Source: Deltaproteobacteria bacterium (GTDB lineage: Bacteria; Desulfobacterota; Desulfobacteria; Desulfobacterales; UBA5852). From it: a DNA stretch of 64,000 nt. A program made the position numbers and the translations under genes. The stretch's first letter is position 1. Each line of letters starts with the position of its first letter. The notes below the pieces were generated by a model, which saw only the letters and a program-made list of their open reading frames with translations, had not been told where the DNA came from and ran no database searches. Shown piece after piece: positions 52,389 to 61,207 of the stretch. The stretch covers positions 1 through 64,000 of the forward strand of contig JAHLLS010000004.1 in assembly GCA_020444045.1 (NCBI GenBank), written 5' to 3'.

Positions 52389-54428
52389 CTATGATGATTT
52401 CCAGGCGCGGTTCACTACCGACGCGATCCATTCGTCGTCCGTCAGATAAGGGAGGGTTACGTGGTCCCGTCCCTCGCAGGCCTGGTTGTGGGCCGCAATG
52501 GTTTCGATCGCATTAGGATTGCGGGCCCAGGCCCGGCGGGCCACACCGCCCAGGACATCCCAGGGCATGGCCTGGCGGATGATGGCATCCACCCGCGCGC
52601 TGCCGTCCAGCACCAGGCCGAAGCCGCCGTTAATGGCTTTGCCAATGCCCACCCCGCCGCCGTTGTGCAGGGCCACCAGGCTCATGCCGCGGGCGGCGTT
52701 GCCGGCAAAGCAATGGGTCGCCATGTCGGCCATGACGTTGCTGCCGTCATAGATATTGGCGGTCTCGCGGTAGGGCGAGTCGGTGCCGCCGGTGTCGTGA
52801 TGGTCGCGCCCCAGCATGACCGGACCGATGGCCCCGCTGCGCACCATATCATTGAACTTCAGGGCGATGCGGGTGCGGCCTTCCGCGTCCTGGTAGAGAA
52901 TGCGGGCCTGGGTGCCCACCACCAGCTGATTTTGGCCGGCGTCGCGAATCCAGTTGTAGTTATCCCGATCCTGGAACCGCCGGTCGGGGTCGATGCAGTC
53001 CATGGCGGCCCGGTCCGTTGCCGCCAGATCCTCCGGCCGGCCGCTGAGGCAGACCCATCGAAAGGGGCCGTACCCGTAGTCGAACAACAGGGGACCCATT
53101 AAATCCTCCACATAGGATGGGTAGATAAAGCCGTCCAGGGAGTCCCGGCCGTTGCGGCAAACCCGGGTTACCCCGGCATCCGCGATGGCTTTCAGGAAAC
53201 TGTTGCCGTAATCGAAAAAATAGGTACCCCGATCCACCAGTTGCTGGATCAAATCAAAATGATATTGGAGGGAGGTGTCGACACGTTCCACAAAATGAGA
53301 GATGTCCGTTTTGATCAGCTCGGTGCGTTCCTGGAAGGTGAGACCTTGCGGACAGTAGCCGCCGTCGTAGACCACATGGCAGGATGTCTGGTCGGAGAGG
53401 AGATCGATGGTTTCCTGGTTTGCGACTGCATATTCCAGCAGATCGACCACGTTGCCCTCAAAGGCGATGGCCGTGGGCGTTTTTGCGGCCTGGCAGGTGC
53501 GCGCCAGCTGGAAGGCTTCGGCCGGATCGGCCACGACCCGGCTCACCCAGCCCTGGTCATGACGGGTCCGGATCCGGGAAGCGTCCACTTCGGCGATAAT
53601 GCCTACCCCGCCGGCGATCTCGATGGCCTTGCCCTGGGCGCCGCTCATGCCACCCAATCCGGACGAGACGAACAGGCGGCCGTCCAGATGGCCTTCTTCC
53701 GGCATGTCGAACTTGAGCCGGGCGGCATTGAGGAGGGTGCTGTAGGTTCCGTGCACGATTCCCTGGGGGCCGATGTACATCCAGCCACCGGCGGTCATCT
53801 GGCCGTAGTTGGCCACGCCCAGGGCGGCGGCCCGGTTCCATTGTTCAGCATTGTCGAACTCGCCCACCATCAGGCCGTTGGTGATCACCACGCGCGGGGC
53901 GCCGGGAGTTGACGCAAAAAGTCCCAGGGGGTGGCCCGAGGCCATGACCAGCGTCTGTTCGCGGGTGAGTTCTTCCAGGTAGCGCTTGATGAGCCGGTAC
54001 TGCATCCAGTTCTGACAGACCTGCCCGGTTTCGCCATAGGTGACGAGCTCGTAAGGATACAAGGCCACGTCGAAATCGAGATTGTTGTCGATCATGACCT
54101 GAAACGCTTTGCCTTCGGTGCAGCGCCCGCGGTAGTTGCCGATGGCTTGACCGCGGATCGGCCCGTGCGGGCGGAAACGGTAGCCGTAGATGCGTCCCCG
54201 GGTCTGGAGCTCTTCCAGGAATTCCGGGGCCAGCGCGGCGTGCCATGCCGGCGGGATATAGCGCAGCGCGTTTTTCAATGCCAAGATGGTCTCGTCCCGG
54301 CTCAGGTGGACATTCCGGCGCGGCGCCCGCCGGATACCGTCCTCGAAAGCGGCCGGTCCGGGCATCTCATCGAACACGTCATCGAGGCGGATGTGCATGG
54401 CCTGCTGGATGTCCTGATTGGTAACCAT
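52389..54428 (-). CDS. hutU: Urocanate hydratase, long form
   Basis: 679 residues, longer than the about 555-residue HutU of Pseudomonas and close to the long urocanases of some other bacteria and eukaryotes. It adds water to urocanate with bound NAD. The NAD site includes GLGGMSGAQGKAIEIAGGVG, and later motifs are LKFNDMVRSGAIGPVMLGRD with HHDTGG and ALHNGGGVGIGKAINGGFGL. GGAGGTTTCCG precedes ATG. First gene of the minus-strand hut-liv operon. Confidence 0.95.
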   Translation of the reverse strand: MVTNQDIQQAMHIRLDDVFDEMPGPAAFEDGIRRAPRRNVHLSRDETILALKNALRYIPPAWHAALAPEFLEELQTRGRIYGYRFRPHGPIRGQAIGNYRGRCTEGKAFQVMIDNNLDFDVALYPYELVTYGETGQVCQNWMQYRLIKRYLEELTREQTLVMASGHPLGLFASTPGAPRVVITNGLMVGEFDNAEQWNRAAALGVANYGQMTAGGWMYIGPQGIVHGTYSTLLNAARLKFDMPEEGHLDGRLFVSSGLGGMSGAQGKAIEIAGGVGIIAEVDASRIRTRHDQGWVSRVVADPAEAFQLARTCQAAKTPTAIAFEGNVVDLLEYAVANQETIDLLSDQTSCHVVYDGGYCPQGLTFQERTELIKTDISHFVERVDTSLQYHFDLIQQLVDRGTYFFDYGNSFLKAIADAGVTRVCRNGRDSLDGFIYPSYVEDLMGPLLFDYGYGPFRWVCLSGRPEDLAATDRAAMDCIDPDRRFQDRDNYNWIRDAGQNQLVVGTQARILYQDAEGRTRIALKFNDMVRSGAIGPVMLGRDHHDTGGTDSPYRETANIYDGSNVMADMATHCFAGNAARGMSLVALHNGGGVGIGKAINGGFGLVLDGSARVDAIIRQAMPWDVLGGVARRAWARNPNAIETIAAHNQACEGRDHVTLPYLTDDEWIASVVNRAWKSS

Positions 54429-54548
54429 CGGAAACCTCCCTTGCCGGTTGGGTTGGTGACGGCAACGACGGATGGCCGCGTGCGTCGGAATGCCGCCCCA
54501 GCCCCGCCGTTCTTACGTTTGAACTCATTGAAATTACAGTAGATGGTA

Positions 54549-54593
54549 TTGACAACACATAATCTTTGTGTATGTATATACTTGTATATACAA
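54549..54593. promoter_or_regulatory. Divergent hut promoter region with HutC operators
   Basis: On the plus strand TTGACA (54549-54554) is followed 16 bases later by TATGTA (54571-54576). Two sites fit the GT-n-TA-n-AC pattern of HutC-subfamily GntR regulators: TTGTATATACAA, a perfect palindrome at 54582-54593, and GTATATAC at 54574-54581. They overlap and follow the -10 box, so repressor binding would block it. Urocanate is the usual inducer in other bacteria. Confidence 0.7.
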
Positions 54594-54711
54594 CTGCGAT
54601 TTATCCTGTCAAGACTGTTTGGTACGGAAGTGCGGATGAAGATCGCTTTCGACCCCGGAGTAATGGAAGGACGGTATGGATTTGCGCCGGTCTGCAAGAG
54701 GAATTTCGAAG

Positions 54712-55467
54712 ATGCTGGATCCGAACGAGCCCAAACGGCCACGTCGGGCGCTCTACCAGGAGGTCAAAGCGTATGTCCTGGACTTGATCGAGCGCCAGGC
54801 CTGGCCACCCCACTATCGCGTCCCTTCGGAGAACACCCTGGTAGAACGACTGGGGGTCTCCCGCATGACGGTCAACCGGGCCTTGCGTGAGTTGTCCCTT
54901 GAAGGCCGCCTGTACCGGGTCCAGGGTGTGGGCACCTTTGTTGCGGCCCTGAAGCCGCAGGCCGCGTTCCTGACCGTCCGCAGCATCGCCGACGAGATTA
55001 GAAGCCGTGGTGGGATCCACAGCAGTGAGGTCTTGCTGTTGCAGGAAGAACCGGTATCGGAAGAGATTGCCGTCATCATGGGGTTGCCGGAAAAATCGCC
55101 GGTCTATCATGCCGTTCTGGTACACAGAGATCGCGGGGTGCCGATTCAATATGCGGAACGCTTTGTCAATCCGGCGGTGGCACCGGCATTCCTCCAGCAG
55201 GACTTTGACCGGATAACCCCCAGTGAATATCTTTTAAAAATTGCGCCGGTCACCGAGGCGGAGCACGTGGTGGAAGCCACGATGCCTGATCCCGCCGTCC
55301 GCAAACGGCTCCATATGCCGGCCCATGAACCCTGCCTGGTATTGTACCGGACCACCTGGGTGGGAGCCGCCGTGGCGACTCGCAACCGTTTTGTTTATCC
55401 GGCGACGCGGTTCCGGATCGGCAGCAGGTTTCGCATCACAGCGGATGATGCGCATCTTGTCATTTGA
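54712..55467 (+). CDS. hutC: HutC-type GntR family histidine utilisation regulator
   Basis: 251 residues. An N-terminal winged HTH (ALYQEVKAYVLDLIERQAWP, then SENTLVERLGVSRMTVNRAL and GVGTFVA) is followed by a UTRA ligand-binding domain (AAFLTVRSIADEIRSRGGIH; TEAEHVVEATMPDPAVRKRL; PCLVLYRTTWVGAAVATRNR). HutC represses hut genes and is released by urocanate. Palindromes matching its subfamily consensus lie about 120 bases upstream, between it and divergent hutU. ATG 54712 is chosen because the helix-turn-helix starts normally from it. Confidence 0.93.
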   Translation: MLDPNEPKRPRRALYQEVKAYVLDLIERQAWPPHYRVPSENTLVERLGVSRMTVNRALRELSLEGRLYRVQGVGTFVAALKPQAAFLTVRSIADEIRSRGGIHSSEVLLLQEEPVSEEIAVIMGLPEKSPVYHAVLVHRDRGVPIQYAERFVNPAVAPAFLQQDFDRITPSEYLLKIAPVTEAEHVVEATMPDPAVRKRLHMPAHEPCLVLYRTTWVGAAVATRNRFVYPATRFRIGSRFRITADDAHLVI

Positions 55468-55497
55468 ACCATGTCATGACCCAATGGGGGAGGCCCG

Positions 55498-57027
55498 ATG
55501 AAGACCATCGCACTGGGAATGGAGGGGATGACCCTGGACGATCTCGTGCGGATTGCACGCCAGGGGGTGGGGATAGCGCTGAGCCCGGGGGCTGAGGAAC
55601 GGATTGGCCGGGCCTGGCAGCTGGTGACCCGTTGGGTGGACGAAGAACGCACGGTTTACGGTGTGACAACGGGATTCGGCGCCCTGAGTGATGTGACGAT
55701 TTCTAAAAAGGATACCCGGCAGCTCCAGTTCAATATCCTGAAAAGCCACGCCGTGGGGGTCGGTCAACCGCTGGCGGCTGATATCGTGCGGGCCATGATG
55801 GCCCTGCGCGTGAAAGATTTTGCCCGTGGGAACGCGGGGGTGCGTGCGGAAACAGTAGCCGCCTGGATCCGTTTGCTGAATGGCGGGACGATTCCAGTGG
55901 TGCCGGAAAAAGGGTCCGTGGGCGCCAGTGGCGATCTCGTTCCCCTGGCCCATGTGGGCCTGGTTCTGATCGGTGAGGGGGAAGCCTTTTTCGACGGTCA
56001 TCGGATTTCCGGCCGGGAGGCACTGGAAATCTGTGGCTTGACGCCGCTGAAGCTGGAAGCCGGCGAGGGATTGGCCATGATCAACGGCACCCAGGCCATG
56101 ACCGCCATCGGCGGTCTGGCGGTCTACGATGCGGCGCGTTTGGCGCGCCACACGGATTTGGCCGCCGCCATGAGTCTCGAAGTCCTGATGGGGAGCAAGA
56201 CCGAATTCGATCCCCGCATCCATCGGATGCGCCCCCATCCGGGGCAGGCCATCGCGGCCGAAAACATGGACCGCATTACGCGCGGCAGTGAAATTATCTC
56301 TTCGCACCGTGATTGTAAGCGTGTTCAGGACGCCTACACGCTGCGCTGTTCGCCCCAGGTCCATGGTGCCAGCCGCGACGCCATCGCCTATGCCCAAACG
56401 GTGCTGGAAACCGAGATGAATTCCTCCACCGGGAATCCCCTGATTCATCCGGACAGCGGTGATTTCCTCCTGGGGGGCAATTTCCACGGTCAGCCGGTGG
56501 CCCTGGCGATGGATTTTATGTGCATGGCCGTGGCTGAGTTGGCCAATATTTCCGAGCGTCGCATCGAACGCCTGGTCAACCCCAAGCTGAGCGGTCTTCC
56601 GGCGTTTCTGGTCAAAGACGGCGGCCTGAATTCCGGCTTTATGATTGCCCAGTATGTGGCGGCCGCCCTGGTGTCGGAAAACAAGGTGATGAGCCATCCG
56701 GCCGTGGTGGATTCCATCCCCACCTCGGCCAACAAGGAAGATCACGTCTCCATGGGAACGATATCCGCCCGCAAGTGCCGCGAAGTCGTTCAAAACGCGG
56801 AAAACGTGATTGCCATCGAGCTGATGTGCGCGGCCCAGGCGCTGGATCTGTTTACCAACATGCAGCCCGGTGCAGGCACCCAGGCGGCCTACGCGGTCAT
56901 TCGTGAGGTGGTGCCGCATCTGGAGAACGATCGCATCTTATCCAAAGACGTGGCACAAATCGTGGGCCTGATCCGCAGCGGAGCGATACTGGACGCCGTC
57001 GAAAACGCAGTGGGAATGGTGAGGTAA
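55498..57027 (+). CDS. hutH: Histidine ammonia-lyase
   Basis: 509 residues. First step: histidine to urocanate plus ammonia. The MIO-forming Ala-Ser-Gly is in EKGSVGASGDLVPLAHVGLV near residue 144; GVTTGFGALSDVTISKKDTR and EMNSSTGNPLIHPDSGDFLL are other active-site motifs. GGGAGGCCCG precedes ATG. It follows hutC by 30 bases and ends 3 bases before ftcD. Confidence 0.97.
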   Translation: MKTIALGMEGMTLDDLVRIARQGVGIALSPGAEERIGRAWQLVTRWVDEERTVYGVTTGFGALSDVTISKKDTRQLQFNILKSHAVGVGQPLAADIVRAMMALRVKDFARGNAGVRAETVAAWIRLLNGGTIPVVPEKGSVGASGDLVPLAHVGLVLIGEGEAFFDGHRISGREALEICGLTPLKLEAGEGLAMINGTQAMTAIGGLAVYDAARLARHTDLAAAMSLEVLMGSKTEFDPRIHRMRPHPGQAIAAENMDRITRGSEIISSHRDCKRVQDAYTLRCSPQVHGASRDAIAYAQTVLETEMNSSTGNPLIHPDSGDFLLGGNFHGQPVALAMDFMCMAVAELANISERRIERLVNPKLSGLPAFLVKDGGLNSGFMIAQYVAAALVSENKVMSHPAVVDSIPTSANKEDHVSMGTISARKCREVVQNAENVIAIELMCAAQALDLFTNMQPGAGTQAAYAVIREVVPHLENDRILSKDVAQIVGLIRSGAILDAVENAVGMVR

Positions 57028-57030
57028 AGC

Positions 57031-58647
57031 ATGCAGAAGATCATCGAATGTGTTCCCAATTTTTCCGAGGGCCGAGATAAAGACGTCATCGACGCGATTG
57101 CCGCCGCTATCCGGTCCACTCCCGGCTGCACCCTGCTTGACGTGGATCCCGGGAAATCCACCAACCGCACGGTATTCACCTTCGTGGGCGCACCCGAAGC
57201 CGTTGTGGAAGGTGCCCTGAATGCGGCGCGTGTGGCCCGCGACCGCATCGACATGCGCACGCACACCGGCGAACACCCGCGCATGGGAGCGCTGGACGTG
57301 TGCCCCTTCGTGCCCGTGGCCAATGTCAGCATGGCGGAATGCGCGGCCGTATCCCGAGAGTTTGCGAAGCGGGCGGCGGAAGAACTGGGGGTCCCCTTTT
57401 TTCTCTACGAAGCCGCGGCGGAGCAAGCCTACCGGCGGACCCTGCCCCAGATTCGGGAGGGTGAATATGAAGGGCTGGCGGAAAAACTGAAGCTGCCCGC
57501 CTGGAAACCGGATTTCGGTCCGGACCGGTTCGTGCCGGAATGGGGCGCCACGGTCACCGGCGCCCGCAACTTTCTGATCGCCTACAACGTCAACATTCTC
57601 GGCACTCCCAATCAGGCCCATCGCATTGCGCTCAATCTGCGCGAGGCCGGCCGCGGTCCCGAGGCGCCGGGGCGTTTGAAGGCGGTCAAAGGGATGGGCT
57701 GGTTTGTGGATGACTATAACCTGGCCCAGGTGACGGTCAATCTGACCGACTATCGTGTGACGCCGCCCCATGTCTTCTTCGAGGCCGTAAAGGAAGAGGC
57801 GGCCAAGCTCAAGGTGGCGGTAACGGGTTCCGAAGTCGTCGGTCTCCTCCCGCTGGAAGCCATGCTGATGGCGGCGGACGATTATATCGCCAGGGAAGAT
57901 CTGTTGATCTATGAAGAAGACCAAAAGATCCGGCTGGTGGTGGACCGCCTGGGGTTGAACGCGGTGGCACCGTTCGATCCGGCTGAAAAAATCATCGAGT
58001 ACCGGGTCGCCGAACCCCCCGAAGAACCCCTGGCGGGATCTCGGGTGAGGGGTTTTATCGAGCAGATCGGAGCCCGCACGGCAGCGCCCGGGGGCGGTTC
58101 GGCCTCGGCGGCCATGGCGGCGATCGGTGCGGCCTTGGGGGCCATGGTGGCCAAGCTGACATACGGGGTGCGCAAGTTTGAAGCGGTCGATCGTGACATG
58201 CGGCAGGTGATCCCGGTGCTGCATGAGGCCGTGCAGCGCCTCATCCCGATGATCGATGCCGACACGGCCGCCTTCAGCGATTATATGGACGGTGTTCGGA
58301 TGCCCCAGGAGACGGATTCGGAAAAAGCCGCCCGCCATGCGAAAATGCAGGCAGGCCTCAAAACGGCGGTGGCGGTGCCGCTTCAGACCATGCAACTGGG
58401 CGACAGCGTATGGGCGCCGTTGTGCGAGGTGGCCCGCCACGGCAACCCGGCCTCGCGTTCGGATGTCGAAGTGGGGGCGAAAGCGCTGGAGGCCGGGATC
58501 TGGGGGGCTTACCGGAATGTGATGATCAACCTGCAGGACATCGAAGATACGGCCTTCAAACAATCGATGACGCAGGCGGCCGAGAAACTGGCGCAGCGTG
58601 CCGGCGAGAAGTTTACCGAAGTGCTGGATCTTCTTGCCACAACCTAA
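57031..58647 (+). CDS. ftcD: Bifunctional glutamate formimidoyltransferase / cyclodeaminase
   Basis: 538 residues. The N-terminal about 300 residues form the formiminotransferase: IIECVPNFSEGRDKDVIDAI, then DMRTHTGEHPRMGALDVCPF with the catalytic His. A linker leads to the cyclodeaminase domain (ARTAAPGGGSASAAMAAIGA, about residues 345-538). It moves the formimino group from formiminoglutamate to THF, freeing glutamate, then deaminates it to methenyl-THF. That C1 unit can enter the acetyl-CoA pathway of anaerobes. Confidence 0.96.
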   Translation: MQKIIECVPNFSEGRDKDVIDAIAAAIRSTPGCTLLDVDPGKSTNRTVFTFVGAPEAVVEGALNAARVARDRIDMRTHTGEHPRMGALDVCPFVPVANVSMAECAAVSREFAKRAAEELGVPFFLYEAAAEQAYRRTLPQIREGEYEGLAEKLKLPAWKPDFGPDRFVPEWGATVTGARNFLIAYNVNILGTPNQAHRIALNLREAGRGPEAPGRLKAVKGMGWFVDDYNLAQVTVNLTDYRVTPPHVFFEAVKEEAAKLKVAVTGSEVVGLLPLEAMLMAADDYIAREDLLIYEEDQKIRLVVDRLGLNAVAPFDPAEKIIEYRVAEPPEEPLAGSRVRGFIEQIGARTAAPGGGSASAAMAAIGAALGAMVAKLTYGVRKFEAVDRDMRQVIPVLHEAVQRLIPMIDADTAAFSDYMDGVRMPQETDSEKAARHAKMQAGLKTAVAVPLQTMQLGDSVWAPLCEVARHGNPASRSDVEVGAKALEAGIWGAYRNVMINLQDIEDTAFKQSMTQAAEKLAQRAGEKFTEVLDLLATT

Positions 58648-58681
58648 ACGCCAATACCAACCACCATCAATCAATTGGGAA

Positions 58682-59212
58682 ATGACCGTGCGTGATCGTG
58701 TTTCCGAAATGCTGCAGGACTGGTCCCGGCAGGGGAAACCGACCCGGGAAGACTATCTGGAGGGAGCCCGGAAGCTCGAGGCTTTGCGCCGCCAATCCGA
58801 GTGGGGCGGCTTGTGGCCGCAGCCGCCGTTGATGCTCACGGCCACCCTGGACGACGGATGGGGACATGGTCTCGATATCATCGAAACGCTGGCGGCCGCG
58901 GTCGGCGTGGCGGTGCATTCCCTGGGCGTGCTGCAGTCTCCCGAAACTATCGTGCAGGCCTGCCGGGAAAGGCAACCCGATTTGCTCGGTCTGACCGTGC
59001 TGCAGTTCGATTCCGATGATGCCCTGATCCACATAACACGTTCGCTGCTTCCGGTGACCACCCTGATTGCGGGTGGCGCCGCCTATCTTTATGATCCTGA
59101 ATTCGCCGAACGAACCGGTACCCATGCCGTGGCCCGCGACGGCATCGGATTTTTGCGGTTTCTGCTCGACTATCAGCCGGTTGGAAATTCCGATAATGAA
59201 AGGTTGCCATGA
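58682..59212 (+). CDS. B12-binding-domain-like protein in the hut operon
   Basis: 176 residues. A helical N-terminal part is followed by a flavodoxin-like domain close to cobalamin-binding domains: PPLMLTATLDDGWGHGLDII, VHSLGVLQSPETIVQACRER, LLGLTVLQFDSDDALIHITR and TTLIAGGAAYLYDPEFAERT. In base-off B12 proteins the loop is D-x-H-x-x-G; here D-G-W-G-H-G puts Trp at the His position, so cobalt coordination is doubtful. No known step of histidine degradation uses B12. ATG 58682 lies 34 bases after ftcD. Its end overlaps the next gene (ATGA). Confidence 0.65.
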   Translation: MTVRDRVSEMLQDWSRQGKPTREDYLEGARKLEALRRQSEWGGLWPQPPLMLTATLDDGWGHGLDIIETLAAAVGVAVHSLGVLQSPETIVQACRERQPDLLGLTVLQFDSDDALIHITRSLLPVTTLIAGGAAYLYDPEFAERTGTHAVARDGIGFLRFLLDYQPVGNSDNERLP

Positions 59213-60171
59213 ATGTCGCAAGCAGCCAAAGAACATTGGACGCCACAATCATACCAGCCAATCCTAACGTCGGTTTGCGGGCCGGGGTGGCGATTATTCT
59301 TCTGTGCATCCTGTTCGGCGCCAATGGGGTGGCCATCAAGGTGGCCTATGAAGGGTTCGGGGTCTTCAGCGCCGCCGTTATCCGCTTCAGCTTGGCGGCC
59401 ATGACCATCGCGCTCTGGGCCTTTCTGGGAGGCCGCTCCTTCCGTTTGGCAGGCGGACAGTGGAAACCTCTGCTGGTATATTCCATCCTGTTTACGGCGC
59501 AACTCTCCCTTTTTTATGTCGGTCTGAGCCGCACCTATGCCTCACGCGGGACGCTGCTTATCAACATGCTTCCCTTTCTGATCCTGGTCCTGGCCCATTT
59601 TTTCATCCCCGGGGATCGGATCACACGGCGCAAACTGATCGGGTTGATCCTCGGCTTCGGCGGCGTTGTTTGCGTGTTTTCGGGGAGGGAGGTGCTTTCC
59701 GGCGATATCCGGATCGGGGACGGAATGGTTTTTCTGGCCACCTGCATCTGGGCGGGCAATGCTGTTTACATTAAACGTGTTATCAGCACCTTCAATCCGT
59801 TTCATATCGTATTTTATTCCATGCTGTTCAGTCTGCCCTTTTTTCTGGCAGGGGCCTGCTGGTTTGACGAGGTGGCCGTTAAGGCCTTTTCTTTGCGGGC
59901 ACTGACGGCCCTTTTCTACCAGACCTTTGTAACGGCTTCCTTCGGTTTCATCGCCTGGAACAGCCTGCTGAAGAAATACGGGGCCGTGACCTTGCATTCA
60001 TTTGTCTTTATCATGCCGCTGGTGGGCCTGGTCCTGTCCGGCTGGCTTTTAAACGAACCCCTTAGCCCCAATCTCTGGCTAGCGCTGATCTGCATCGTGG
60101 CCGGCATCCTGGTGGTTCATTTCAGGCCCTCGGAAGAATTACCCGCTTTCCCCCTGCGACGCCACATGTAG
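59209..60171 (+). CDS. EamA/DMT family transporter
   Basis: 320 residues with ten predicted helices in two EamA repeats: CILFGANGVAIKVAYEGFGV, RTYASRGTLLINMLPFLILV, then LATCIWAGNAVYIKRVIST and SFVFIMPLVGLVLSGWLLNE. Drug/metabolite exporters of this kind move amino acids, purines or other small solutes. The overlap with the preceding B12-like gene places it in the hut operon, so export or uptake of a histidine pathway compound is possible. Confidence 0.88.
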   Translation: MNVASSQRTLDATIIPANPNVGLRAGVAIILLCILFGANGVAIKVAYEGFGVFSAAVIRFSLAAMTIALWAFLGGRSFRLAGGQWKPLLVYSILFTAQLSLFYVGLSRTYASRGTLLINMLPFLILVLAHFFIPGDRITRRKLIGLILGFGGVVCVFSGREVLSGDIRIGDGMVFLATCIWAGNAVYIKRVISTFNPFHIVFYSMLFSLPFFLAGACWFDEVAVKAFSLRALTALFYQTFVTASFGFIAWNSLLKKYGAVTLHSFVFIMPLVGLVLSGWLLNEPLSPNLWLALICIVAGILVVHFRPSEELPAFPLRRHM

Positions 60172-60268
60172 TCTTGCCGGATATGGCCTCGTTCAGCGGT
60201 TGACGGCGGTTCATCCGCCGTGTATGGTCCGCCTTTCGGTGTTTATCCAAGGGAAGAGGAATGCGTTC

Positions 60269-61174
60269 ATGGATGTCCGGACCTACCGTGCCGATGCGCT
60301 TCTGCTGCTGACCGCCACCATCTGGGGATTTGCTTTTGTGGCCCAGCGGGTCGGCATGGACTATGTGGGGCCCTTCACCTTCAATGGGGTGCGCTTCGCC
60401 TTGGGCAGCCTTTCCCTCGTACCGCTGCTTTTTCTGATGGGACGCAAGAATTCGCCGGCGTCGGCACTGGTGCCGCGGGCCAGTCGGCGAACGATCTTCT
60501 GGGGCGGAGGGCTGGCCGGGCTGTTCCTGTTTTCGGGGGCGTCTCTGCAGCAGGTCGGCCTGGTCTATACGACCGCCGGCAATGCCGGATTCATCACCGG
60601 GCTTTATGTCGTGATCGTGCCCCTCATGGGACTTTTTCTGCGCCAGCGGACCAATATGGGAACCTGGCTGGGCGCGCTTCTGGCCGCCATCGGCCTTTAT
60701 TTCCTGAGCATCACCGAAGAATTGACCATCGCCTGGGGGGATTTACTGGTGCTCATCGGGGCCTTTTTCTGGGCCGCGCACGTGCTGATTATCGGCCGCC
60801 TGTCGCCGCGCATGGATGCCCTCAAACTGGCCATTACCCAATTTGCGGTGTGCTCTCTGCTGAGTCTGCTGATCGCGGTGGCCATGGAGACTCTGACATG
60901 GGATGGCCTGCGTCAGGCTGCGATCCCGATTCTTTACGGTGGGGTAGGGTCGGTAGGCGTGGCCTACACGCTCCAGGTGGTGGCCCAGAAAGACGCCCAT
61001 CCCGCTCACGCGGCGATTTTTCTCAGCATGGAAGCCGTGTTTGCTGCTATCGGGGGGTGGTGGCTCCTAAATGAGGTATTGACGGCGCGGTCCTTGTTGG
61101 GCTGCGGGCTCATGCTGTTCGGAATGCTCTTTTCACAGCTTTGGGGGTTTTTAAGCGTCGGGTCGTGGCGCTGA
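60269..61174 (+). CDS. EamA/DMT family transporter
   Basis: 301 residues, ten helices in two EamA repeats: LLTATIWGFAFVAQRVGMDY, TTAGNAGFITGLYVVIVPLM, then DLLVLIGAFFWAAHVLIIGR and AIFLSMEAVFAAIGGWWLLN. It differs from the previous carrier in sequence, so it is not a recent duplicate. ATG 60269 has AAGAGGAA eight bases before it. Substrate unknown. Confidence 0.88.
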   Translation: MDVRTYRADALLLLTATIWGFAFVAQRVGMDYVGPFTFNGVRFALGSLSLVPLLFLMGRKNSPASALVPRASRRTIFWGGGLAGLFLFSGASLQQVGLVYTTAGNAGFITGLYVVIVPLMGLFLRQRTNMGTWLGALLAAIGLYFLSITEELTIAWGDLLVLIGAFFWAAHVLIIGRLSPRMDALKLAITQFAVCSLLSLLIAVAMETLTWDGLRQAAIPILYGGVGSVGVAYTLQVVAQKDAHPAHAAIFLSMEAVFAAIGGWWLLNEVLTARSLLGCGLMLFGMLFSQLWGFLSVGSWR

Positions 61175-61207
61175 GGGCGGTGCAACAGGCCCTGAGGATG
61201 ACATGCT

